Assembly: GCA_007449985.2 (NCBI GenBank)
Contig: VIIQ02000786.1
Location: forward strand, 79,949-143,948
Length of the DNA: 64,000 bases
Direction of reading: 5' to 3'
Source of the DNA: Desmodesmus armatus
Lineage: Eukaryota > Chlorophyta > Chlorophyceae > Sphaeropleales > Scenedesmaceae
How positions within the stretch are numbered: position 1 is the first letter of the stretch; every line of letters starts with the position of its first letter. Of the stretch, positions 1 through 9,832 are shown one piece after another. The position numbers were made by a program, and so were the translations under genes. The notes below the pieces were generated by a model. The model saw only the letters and a list, made by a program, of their open reading frames with translations. It was not told the origin of the DNA and made no database searches.

Positions 1-81
1 ACTACTTGCTCACAGGCATCCAGCAATTACACATCGAATGACTGTTGCTGCCGCTGCTGCAGACAAAACAGCTCTTCGCAC

Positions 82-3000
82 CTCTATGTACATGTCGCCA
101 TAGTTGTATGAAAACTCCGTGTAAGCTGGGATGTCCTGTGCTGCCACGATGATGGTGTAGTACAGCAGCTGGCTCCTGCATTCAAAGGAGGCAGTGAGTG
201 AGTGAGTGAGTGAGTGAGTGAGTGAGTGAGTGAGTGAGTGAGTGAGTGAGTGAGTGAGTGAGTGAGTGGGTGGGTGAGTGAGTTAGTGAGTGAGTGAGTA
301 AGCAAGTGAGCAAGTCAGTGAGTGAGTGAGTGAGTGAGTGAGTGAGTGAGTGAGTGAGTGAGTGAGTGAGTGAGTCAAATACACATGAAAGAAGAGGGAC
401 GCCAAGAGGTTTGCGCAACATGCTGCAGTGCAGCTGCCGTCAGTGTGCTCCTTCACAAAGCACGTGCTGCCTCTCTTTCACATGGCTTTAGCTGACCATC
501 TTGATGTGGATGACAGACCCACGAATGTACGACCCTCAATTTGGGCGGGAACGATGCAACAGCCCAAGCCCAAGAAGCTTTGGGTTGATGATTCTGAAGG
601 ATGGAACAGTGCCACAGCGCAGGCTCGAAGAGCAATGGGTGCATTCTGAGCTGCGTGTTGTGGTGACAGTTGCCTGCTCACCTTGCCCCCTCAGCAAACA
701 CCACTGTGGTTGTACAGTTGGGATCACAACTGTGGTTGATGAAGCGAGCCACGTTGCCCTGCACAGCAGCACACAGGCACCACAGGCACACATGCATTGC
801 ACGTACATAAGAGTAAGCACACAATGTAATGAGTCACAAACAGCGTGGGGCGCTGCAAGTCAGCTGCAGGAACATGTAGAGCTACAATTTGAAACAGAGA
901 GTTGCTCTGCCAAAGATATCTTCCACAAAACTGCTGGCCTCATCTCAACATGGATTGCTGATGGCCAGTTTGCCCACGCACCCGTCTGCCTGCATCCACC
1001 ACCAAGCTGTGCTCCTGTAGGTCTGCAGGTATGGGAGGGTAGTGTGGGTTGGCCTCAGGGTCGGGCTGCTGCATCTTTGCCATCTCCTCCTCACGCAGGT
1101 GGAACTCATGCAACTCGTAGAGGTACATGTCAGCACCACGCAGCTGCTCAGCAGTCCTGTGAGCAAAAATGAGCAGGGTGATGGTGTGTGTGAGTGTGTG
1201 AGTGTGTGAGAGTGAGTGTGTTTCCCGGGGAGGGGGGGGGGCGAGGGAGGTGGAAGGTGGTACATGTCAGCACCACGCAGCTGCGCAGCAGTCCTGCGAG
1301 TGAGGAAGTGGAGAATGGGAGGGGGGGGTAGGGGCAGTGTTGGTGTGGGAGGGGGTTACATAGCAGCTCCGGCCACCTGCTCAGCAGTCTTGTGCAAATT
1401 GTGTTTGTGTTAGGCACATAGGGTACATGCCAGGGGTTACATACCAGAGGGCACTACCATACTATTGTGAACAAGAGAAACCGCTCCAGACAGCATGCTC
1501 ACGCATCCGTGATGACCTCTCCCAGGTAGGGGCATATGACTCCACCAACAGGGATGTCCACAGAGCTTCGCAGCGCCCAGCCCCTGTCCTGCGTCTTGAA
1601 CACCTGCACGCAACACACACACATATGTGCATAGAGTCCGACTCAGCACTGGCTTGATGTACGGGCCTAGTGATCATGATGCTGGTACTGTTTCGCGCGA
1701 CAGTTGTCACCCCAGATGGGACAAACAGTCAAGAAACAACAACACCCTGTCGCTTGAAGCACCATGCGTGGGTAGCTGCAGCTGCCGACGTTGGGATCGC
1801 CAACAAATGCTCGAAGCTGGTGCTTTGGCAGCGCTGCACACCAATTTGGCATTGGCATTGCAAGAGGTTGCGTTCAAGGGGCAGTCAAAAGCAAGGCTGG
1901 CAAGAGCAGGGCCAACCCACCTCCAGGGGATACTTGATACCCTCAGTGACGACCCGGTTGCGCTGCGTACGGCAGAGACAAAGCGGTAGGTACGTTGATT
2001 TCCAATTGGACTCAAACGTTGTGTTGAGTGGTGTGCGGTAGCAGATAGATGCACCGGCCCTGTCGAACTCGCGACTCGCTAGCTGAGCGAGCGACGGCAG
2101 GGCGGGCGTGCAACAGCGTCTCTGCAAAGTTCCGCGATCCAGTCAGCACTTATAGTCCGAATCAAATATTGACGGGTGTCGAGGACCATCGCCATTCTAA
2201 CACCCGACATGCAAGGCTGGAACGTAACGCTTCGTCCATCACTCAGTGAACGATCCGATCGTCCATCCGAGGGAGCCGCTTCTGCGATGGGTGTACAGAC
2301 AACTGTATAAGGACCAGTCAGCAGGCGCAAGTGGATATGAACAAGTGTTGCAAAACTCCTACAGATGACTGCAGAATCGAAATTCAAATTTCGAAATAGG
2401 CTGCTCACCCTGCAAGCCTCAGCCAGCTCAGCACGCTTTGTCTTGCTGATGCCCTTCCTGCTGCTCTTGGCGCCCTTGCAGTTTGGCCCACACTCCATCA
2501 CGCCCTGGGGTTGCGTGCTCATGAGGCACCCGTCAGGGTTGTACACGCACTCCCCGTCATGATACTGCGTCGACACGTCCACAACACATCACAGCACATC
2601 GCAGCACATCGCAGCACATCGCAGCACAACGGCAGCAGCGGCAGGGGAATATGGGCACAGGCAATGTGTACAGCGTCACTGGCCAGCACGCAGCCGCTGA
2701 TACCAGACAGCATTGACATCGCTGGCACACGGGCATCCTCATCGCGGCAATGGAGGTGGTGGCCGGCGTCACCTGGACACATGGTGATCTTGCTGAATCA
2801 CAATGAGCCCTGCACTGTGCGGTTGCGCCGCGCCAACAGACACACACAGAACACAGACAACTATTGTTACTGTTACACGATACATGGTTCAGGCTAAGCC
2901 TGAACACCCCCTAGGGAGCCAATGAGGAACATGGGGCATCAGCATCATAGAACTACCAAGGGCCCGTTGCCGTACACACCTGTACGCCGCACGTGACGGG

Positions 3001-6000
3001 ACAGTCTCGCTGAAAGGCCTCAGCAGCCAGCTGTGCCACCTCCTGAGCATTGTCTGCACCTGTGAACCTACAGCACACGGGCAACAGGTCGGGTCTAGGG
3101 CTTCATAATTCAAATCAAAAATTGGTAATGAATAAAACAAACAACACAAACAAAAATTATCTTGTTGATCAACCAGCCTCACACAAGGTCACATGCTGGT
3201 CCTGTGATGACATGGACAGCCTGCAGGCCTGCCAGAAGCCTGCTGGTATACCAGTTCGTATTGCATAGATGTTACTGTTATGGAATCAGATTAGATGGAT
3301 GCAGCTGCTGCTACAGCGCCTTGTGGGCCCCATACACACTGTGTGAAGGCGTCACTTGAGTTCCTCACAAGTGACCCATTCACACAATGTATGTGGGACC
3401 CAGAAGGAGCTGTAGCAACAGCTGCATCCAGTACGCATTCCACAACAATAACACTTGAGAGGAATTCAGTGTATCTGGGCCCAACAAGGAGCTGTAGCAA
3501 CAGCTGCATCCATCTCAAGGGCGATAGGCTGTTACGCATTGATTTATTTTAGTTGAAATATCAATAAAAATCAAGATATAGAAATTCCTTCCCGGGGATG
3601 CACCTGTAGCTGGTGATGTACTGGAACCCTGACTGGCCCTCAGTTTGGGGGTCAAACTGGTCCAGGCCACTGCAGACATGAAGCTTGTCCTTGCTGTTGC
3701 ATAGATGTTACCATTGTGGGATTCAATGTAGATGGATGCAGCTGTTGCTAGAGATCCTTGTGGGGCCTATGTACACTGTGTGAAGGTGTCACTTGAGTTC
3801 CTCACAAGTGACGCCTTCACACAGTGTATATAGGCCCCACAAAGGAGCTGTAGCAACAGCTGCAACCATCTAAAGGGAGATAGGCCCCATCGACTTAATG
3901 TTGGGAATAATATAATTAAAAATAAATATGTCACGTGGATACGTTGACAGAGGCTGAGGGGACGCCCTAGGCCCAGCCTGTAGTACAGAACGACGTACAT
4001 ACTGTTGGTAACAGGGGCTTTGATGGACCTTGGTGAACCGTTGACGGGGACACCCGTCAATGAGTCAGGTCCTACGTCGGCAAGGACGGCTATATAGCTG
4101 TTCCCCAAGCCCCCGACAGTACTCTACTCTGGTTAGCGTCCCTGGTATAGGGCACGCTACAAATAATTAAATATTCCCGGGATGCACCTGTAGCTGGTGA
4201 TGTACTGGAACCCTGACTGGCCATCAATTGGAGGGTCAAACTGGTCCAGGCCGCTGCAGACGTGAAGCTTGTCCTCGCTGTCGACGCTGTTCCACACAGC
4301 CACTGGCACCTGCAGTACAGCAAGCAAACTTCCATGTTGCGCAAGCTTGTTTGTGCCAAGTATTGTCACTGCCACGCCAACTGGATGCACTTCAGTGTGT
4401 AAGAGCATGTGTGTGGCCAGCTCCATCGTCAACGCTGTTCCAGACAGCCACTGGCACCTGCAGTACAGCAAGCAAAGCTTCGGCGCATGCTTGCTGGTGC
4501 CACCTGTTTTCACTACAACAGCGCAAGACGTGAAGTTCATGCACTTGTTGCAATAGCAGTAGTTTGCATCGGCACGTGCCGCTAGCTACAGAAATGTGTA
4601 GCATCATGTCATCACGAAGCGCATCGTGCTGTGCTGTGCCATGCTGTGCCAGACACCATGCACAACGCACCTGCTCTGCTCCTTCAGACAGGTCTGCAGT
4701 TACCAACCGCCCAAAGCTGCCAGCCTTCGCTCGCTGCTGGATCTGTGCTGCGACTTGCTCTGCAGTAGGCGTCTGGAAGTCCCAGCGGTAGCCTTTGCTG
4801 CTGCTCTTGCTGCTGTCAGGCCACAACAAACAAGTCAAGGGAGCAGGCACAATTGCAGCACAAAGATGTCGGGTCTGCTTGGTATGTTGGGACGTGTGGT
4901 GGGATTATCACTATGTACTTTTGCAGCTGCGCGGGAGGTCGCACGAAGTAATTGGGGACACTGATAGGAGCACTCTGGTAGTGTATTGTGCAACAAGGTG
5001 TACTTTCACAAAATAGTGTTGGCAGCAGCTGCGTCCAAGTCAGCAAGGAGAAGCACTGTCTTTGCCCATTCCATTTATGATACTGTTCATACAATGCCAG
5101 TCCAGCCACTGCCCGCTCACCTCAGCTTGCGCCGTTTGCTGGGTGGCCCCTGCCTGCCCTCTGCTCCAGCTAGCTTCACCTGGCCAGGCGGAAATGTGAG
5201 TGAGTAAGTGAGTGAGTGAGTGAGTGAGTGAGTGAGTGAGTGTGGACAACACCTGAAAGATAGGGTTACTGGATGAGTGGATGGGTGGGTGGGAGCGTGA
5301 GTGGGCAAGTGAGTGAGTGGGTAGATGAGTGAGTGATGAGTGTGTGACTACATGGGTGCACCATGGTGCATTTGGCGAGCACACAAAGCCCTCAGAGCAC
5401 ATGTTGCGATGACAAACTGCCAGGGCTGCTGTGCCTCAGGATAAAAAATTAAAAATTAAAAAAGTGAAACAAATAAAAAAGTAAAATAAATGAATATAAT
5501 CTTTTTATTATTAAAAAAGGGCATGAGGTAGTGTGCAACACACCAGCCTTAGCACAGCAGGAAGTGCATGTGTGCTTTCATGTCTTGCTCCTTTGAGCAG
5601 CAGCTTTGTCTACCAACATGGTTGACTGCACCCCCCCCCCCTTCACTCACTCTCACACTGCCCCTCACTCCTCACCCCTCCCTCACCTTTGTAAGGCCTG
5701 CTGAGCGGTGTAGTGCCTTGTACTCAACCTTGCCACTGACCACATGGTGGCCAGGCACACCCTGCAGCGTGAAGCGGATCACCTGCACGGCAAAAGCACA
5801 GCGGGCAGCTGGGTTGAAATTGTGCCGTGCAAAACCCTGCATCGGCAACTGCGTAGGTAAAGGAGCATTCCGAAAGTGACCTTCCCCCTGACCCGAAAGT
5901 CACCCGGCACACCCTGCACAGCGTGGTGAATCAAACCACCTGCTAGTCCATTAGTGTCCTGTGTTGCGCTGTGCTGGTTTTGCTGTGCTGTCCTAACATC

Positions 6001-7745
6001 AAACGCAGTAGGGGGCCGACAGGTGCTGGTCTACAGCTGGGCTCACGTGACTCCCAAACCCTCACTTGCTCTCACAGTACCCCTCACCCTAGGTGACGGG
6101 TGGAACAACACCCCCTCCCCCCCTCCCCTCATAATTGCTAAGGAGAAGGTCTAAAAGCCCTGCCGTGCTAACTTGAAAGCATGCCTTTGTTGTGCGCCTT
6201 TGGGAACCTGCTTGCTGTGCCATAATGCAGCGGTTCCCCATGACCCTGTCTCCGGCGTGCCCCAGTCAACCAAACCGGGGCCAGCTGTTGATTCTTGTGA
6301 CCAGGACCAAAACCCCAAACTCACCAGGGTCCGTCTGCGCTGGGCTCCAGCCTGTGTCCCGTGATGGTGTAGAGGCCCTCGTAGGTGTATATGGGGTAGC
6401 CCTTCTTGACACCCTCCTGTTTCTTACCCCTGAACACACGCACCGGCGTGCCGCTCTCGTAGTTCAACACCAGTGCTGCGTTGTCTGCTGTGTCGTAGCT
6501 CTGGTCCTTCACCTGCAGGCAGGGTTGCAATTTCAAATTCAATTTCGTTTTTGTACCTATCGACTTGCTAAGGAAGCTGGAATTCATCTGGGGGAGGAAG
6601 GGTCATTGCACACTGGCCGTCAGTGTCTGCACACAACATATGGACTGTGAATCACTCAGGGCTTGTCCTGACTTATGCTGCCTGCATTGGCTAGGTGCAA
6701 GTTTATGTGTCAACACACCTGTCTCTTGTTCTTCTGCCCTCCCGCCCCTGTGTATGTGAAGGTCTCCCCTGAGTCATCGTCATCCTTGTAACCACCTGCC
6801 ATACAGATGGCAACCGCCGCACTGCCACCCCTGCGTTAGCACAGCACAGCACAGCACAGCACAGCACAGCACAGCACAGCACAGCAGAGCACAGCACGAT
6901 CAGCACGTCATATCAAGCAAACTTCTCCTGAGTCATCGTCAACCTTGTAGCCACCTGCCATACAGATGGCAACCGCCGCACTGCCACCCCTGCGTGAGCA
7001 CAGCACAGCATAGCACAGCACAATCAGCACGTCACATTATGCATACTTTTCCTAAGTCATCCTTGTAGCCACCAGCCATACAGATGGCAACCGCCGCACT
7101 GCCACCCCTGTCACAGCACAGCACAGCACAGCACAATGAGCACGCCATAATGAAACGATAATTCTCTAGGACTGTGAATGAGACACAATTGCTGTTTGGC
7201 GCGACTGTGCATGTGTGCAAGAGCATGCAGTGAACCCGGCTAACACACAAAGTGGCATGCGTTGCGTTGAACCCCGATGACTCCATTGCAGCCAACCACT
7301 ACCCCAGAGTGCCTCACTTGTTGTCAATCCCCTTCATCATTTGCCCGTGCAGCCGTAGAACCGCCAGCTCGCCCCGCCCAGAAGCTACTGCCCCACAACC
7401 ACATGTCCACCCGCACTACATCAGGCGCCACCCTTTCACTACAGCAGGGTGCACCACAGCTTGCATACCACACAAGCAGCACACCCCGCTCCCCGCCCCC
7501 AACACCACCACGCACAACCCCGCTCACAACCCGCTCCCATCCCACCCCTACCCCACAGTGGCAGCCTCACTTGTTATCGATCCCCTTCATCATCTGACTA
7601 TGCAGACCCAGAATCGCCAGCTGGCCTCTCCCCAGGAACTGCTGCCCCACAGTCACGCCGGCACGTGTCCAAACACGCCCGACCGGATCTTTGACCCCAT
7701 CTGCTCTTTGAGCTGGCTGCATGCCTGCATGTCTGGCTTGAAGGC

Positions 7746-7781
<36 letters not shown>

Positions 7782-8569
7782 GAGCAGCAGTAGCAGACAT
7801 GCTGGTCCAGAGCCCTTTGCAGATGTTGCTGCAACAACCCCTTATGTACCACACCAATGCATGAACCCTAGATCCTGAACCCGCAACCCAGCTCACCCCT
7901 TTGCTGTTTAGCGCCCTCTCCCGGCTGTTGTACTTCTGCAGCAGCGCCTCATTTGCTGCCTTGGCTGCAGCAAACTCCTGGGTGCCAGGCTGGCAGGCAG
8001 GATCCTCCAGTGATACCGCAGCAGCACCATGAGGTGCTGCACCAGAGGGGCCTGCTGCTGCTGCTTCTGGTGGTGGTGGCTGTCCGTCCTTCCCTGCTGC
8101 TGCTGCTACTGCGCTGTCTGCTGCTGCATCGTCTGTTGCAGCCGGTGCCGCTGCTGGTGCTGTTGCTGTTGCTGCTCGCGCTAGTGCTGCCGCTGCTGCG
8201 TAGTCTGCTGCAGCTGCTGTTGCTTGGTCTGCTGTAGTCGCTGCTGCTGGTGGTGCTGCTGCTGCTGCATTGTCTGCCGCTGCAATGTCTGCTGCAGCTG
8301 GTGGTGCTGGTGTTTTTAACACCACTGCTGCACTGTCTGCTGTGGCTGCTGCTGCTTTGTCTGCTGTGACTCCTGCTGGTGCTGGTGCTGGTGCTGGTGC
8401 TGGTGCTGCTGCGACTTGAGGTTGGCTGGTGCCTGGGTGGTCTGCTGTGTCACCATCAAAGGGAGAAACTGTCACAGCAACGCAAGTGGCAGCTGCAGGA
8501 GCAGCAGCAATAGCTGCAGCAGCTGCAGGAACAGCATCAACAGCTCGTGCAGGCTCCTCTGCTGCGACC

Positions 8570-8628
<59 letters not shown>

Positions 8629-9075
8629 ATCATCGTTACATGCTGCTGCTGTTGCTGCTGGTGTGTGTGCAGATGGGGATTCATCTTGCACTGCCTCGCC
8701 AAAGCCCTCCACTGGCGGTCCATCTGCTGCTCCTGTCGCGTCAACTGCCACTGCTGCTGCTTCATCAACACGTACTGCTCCCAGAGGCCGCACAGCTGCT
8801 GCTGCTGCAGCAAACTCCGCTGCTTCTGCAGGGGGTTTGGCTGCAGTCAGGGCAGGCAGGGGCGCCCCTTGCCCATCTACTGCTGTGGACGAGCTAGCTG
8901 GGAGTTCATCTGATTGCGTAGACTCTTGAATAGGGTTGAGTGATGCTGCATGTGGTTCAGTGCTGTCCTTCTGGGCGATGGCACCTGCTGATGCTGCTTC
9001 TGTCTTGACAGGTGAGAAGGTGGTTGATGCTGGGGCTGCATGTGCTGCAGCCACATCCACGCTGTCTTGCTGCAT
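82..9075 (-). CDS. SRA-SET (SUVH-like) histone lysine methyltransferase, left paralogue, 3'-partial and frame-disrupted
   Basis: Proposed exons, minus strand: 9075-7897, 7745-7571, 6830-6719, 6512-6325, 5782-5687, 5179-5121, 4812-4671, 4309-4188, 3067-2980, 2564-2409, 1962-1921, 1603-1503, 1156-982, 758-682, 175-82, continuing left of the window. Exon 1 encodes about 350 Ala-rich residues, then a helix shared with the right paralogue. Next come an SRA domain (GVTVGQQFLGRGQLAILGLH, GGYKDDDDSGE, YTGAGG, GTPVRVFRG, YEGLY), a pre-SET region (VWNSVD, ECGPNC) and a SET domain (YPLEVFKTQDRGWALR, INHSCDPNC, EFSYNYG). The post-SET motif should lie off the window. By family, SRA binds methylated cytosine and SET methylates H3K9. 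Two breaks are visible: exon 2 is one base short near 7659, giving a stop, and the exon 4 donor (6325) is one base out of phase with exon 5. All other junctions are in phase. It may be a decaying copy, or the assembly may have two single-base errors. Confidence 0.8.
194..375. repeat. (GAGT)n microsatellite in an SRA-SET intron
   Basis: About 180 bp of nearly pure tetranucleotide repeat, with an imperfect stretch at roughly 270-320. It lies in the intron between the NHSC-motif exon and the EFSYNYG exon of the left SRA-SET gene. It ends only about 20 bp upstream of that exon's acceptor on the minus strand, where it reads as a pyrimidine-rich (TCAC)n tract. Confidence 0.97.
1259..1395 (-). repeat. 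Ghost copies of the 5' end of the 982-1156 exon
   Basis: The first ~40 bases of the exon starting at 1156 (acceptor plus TAEQLRGADMY) recur almost exactly at about 1259-1300, with a CTCGCAG acceptor. They recur more weakly at about 1362-1395. Neither copy keeps the reading frame beyond the duplicated piece, so both look like non-functional partial duplications. Confidence 0.8.
3293..3532. repeat. Foldback element / long hairpin, copy 1
   Basis: The left arm (about 3293-3358) contains GATGGATGCAGCTGCTGCTA and CACTGTGTGAAGGCGTCACTTG. It is followed by a short loop and an inverted right arm to about 3431. A second half-arm ending in CAGCTGCATCCATCT follows at about 3475-3522. It is related to the hairpin at 3730-3871 in the same intron of the left SRA-SET gene. 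It could be a MITE-like foldback transposon or a small-RNA precursor. Confidence 0.8.
3591..3696 (-). repeat. Ghost copy of the pre-SET exon (3' part)
   Basis: On the minus strand this reads NSKDKLHVCSGLDQFDP, then GQSGFQYITSYR and the same CTACAG/GTGCATC donor as the real exon 4309-4188. The 5' part with the VPVAVWNSVD motif is missing and no acceptor is present, so it is a truncated duplicate inside the downstream intron. Confidence 0.85.
3730..3871. repeat. Long near-perfect hairpin, copy 2
   Basis: The left arm 3730-3795 and right arm 3805-3871 are nearly perfect inverted repeats, about 66 bp each, separated by a 9-nt loop. Both arms hold the GCAGCTGTTGCTA and CACTGTGTGAAGG motifs. The element lies in the intron between exons 4309-4188 and 3067-2980. 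Candidate identities are a MITE/foldback element or an intronic precursor of small RNAs. Confidence 0.85.
4427..4480 (-). repeat. Ghost copy of the pre-SET exon (5' part)
   Basis: On the minus strand the acceptor CTGTACTGCAG and VPVAVWNSVDD are duplicated from the start of the real exon at 4309. The copy diverges after about 11 codons. It complements the ghost at 3591-3696, which holds the other end of the same exon. Confidence 0.8.
5195..5242. repeat. (GAGT)n microsatellite beside a splice acceptor
   Basis: Tetranucleotide repeat immediately upstream (minus sense) of the acceptor of the 59-bp exon 5179-5121. It is followed by imperfect GAGT/GGGT sequence to about 5340. It is the same motif as the array at 194-375. 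Confidence 0.95.
5885..5948 (-). repeat. Ghost copy of the SRA C-terminal exon, left gene
   Basis: A decayed minus-strand copy of exon 5782-5687. The bases encoding GVPG and the following VSGKV segment are recognisable, but TTCACGCTGCAG and the reading frame are damaged. The right paralogue also carries ghost copies of this same exon. Confidence 0.75.
6839..6897. repeat. (AGCAC)n pentanucleotide repeat
   Basis: About eleven near-perfect pentamers directly upstream (minus sense) of the acceptor of SRA exon 6830-6719. Shorter runs of the same pentamer sit beside each of the two ghost copies of that exon, at about 7000-7022 and 7113-7136, so the pentamer tract and the exon start were duplicated together. 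Confidence 0.95.
6922..7111 (-). repeat. Two ghost copies of the SRA 'GGYK' exon
   Basis: The exon start encoding GGSAAVAICMAGGYK (real copy 6830-6719) recurs at about 6922-6995 and 7049-7111. Each copy keeps an acceptor-like CAG and is linked to an (AGCAC)n tract. Both lose the YTGAGGQ half and the donor, so they look non-functional. Confidence 0.85.
7313..7400 (-). repeat. Ghost copy of the SRA entry exon
   Basis: On the minus strand this reads GRGELAVLRLHGQMMKGIDN and the same AACAA/GTGAGG donor as the end of real exon 7745-7571. The upstream part (GHVP) is deleted or scrambled. It is a tandem duplicate lying between real exons 2 and 3. If spliced in, it would duplicate part of the SRA domain. 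Confidence 0.8.
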
Positions 9076-9549
9076 TGCGCTCCTTATCTGTCAAGCTTGG
9101 AACTGAGATAGTCTACGCTGTTTCGCAGTGGCAAGAAGCAAGCCTGTTTCAGTCCAAAGGTCGCTCACAGTTCTGGCACTACTGTTGAGGCCTGGACCAG
9201 GCAGTCGCTGGCAGTGCACGTGAATGTCCTTCAACAGCTTGTTGCGCTTGCACGTGCGGTATACATGAACGTATGTGCTTGCGTGGATGATGTCAGATGG
9301 ACTGGGCGGTTGTTGATCAATTTCGAAATTCAAACCGAGTGATGGTATGTCTGCACGCGTGCATTGTGCGATTGTTGTGTGTTTCTCACATATTTAACAT
9401 TTGCTGCATCCTCTGGGGTCCTGAACTATCACCCAAGAGACACTTGTTACACACCCACAGACCTGAGGCTAGACCCACAAGAGTCCTGCGAAGGGCATGA
9501 GCACCTTGTTAACAGGGTAACACAGGGTAACACAAAGTTCTCCAAACAT
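9076..9549. other. Upstream region of the left SRA-SET gene
   Basis: No gene is recognised. This stretch should contain the minus-strand promoter and 5' UTR of the left SRA-SET gene, but I see no clear core promoter element. Confidence 0.5.
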
Positions 9550-9620
9550 AGGGGTAGTAAGGGTACTACCCCTGATATATATGAACAGAGTGGCAGGTTT
9601 GCACTTGACTTACTACCCCT
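9550..9620. repeat. Inverted 10-bp arms and 35-bp direct repeat, left end of recombinase element
   Basis: AGGGGTAGTA (9550-9559), a 4-nt spacer and TACTACCCCT (9564-9573) form a perfect inverted repeat. TACTACCCCT recurs at 9611-9620. Between them, 9575-9609 is a 35-bp sequence found again, identical, at 11797-11831. The layout resembles a tyrosine-recombinase core site beside a terminal or split direct repeat. Function is inferred. Confidence 0.75.
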
Positions 9621-9832
9621 GGTGGAAAATCCCCTGGTGGATTTCGAGTAATGTGGGACAGTGACAAAGTTGGTGCAACCAGCAGTGGCCCACAGTGGTT
9701 TAACTTGGGTCACAGCTGTTACACTTTCCACTGCAAAGTGGTTGTTGTTGTTGTGCGGCAAGTGATGCACAAAGAAAAGCAAAAGCACGAAGGCATTCAG
9801 CAATTGCTTCGTGCGCACAGGGTGCTGAGACA

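Noticed and set aside
2578..2640. Short CAGCACATCG repeats as a regulatory array
   Set aside because: Only four units, in an intron of the left SRA-SET gene; ordinary microsatellite.
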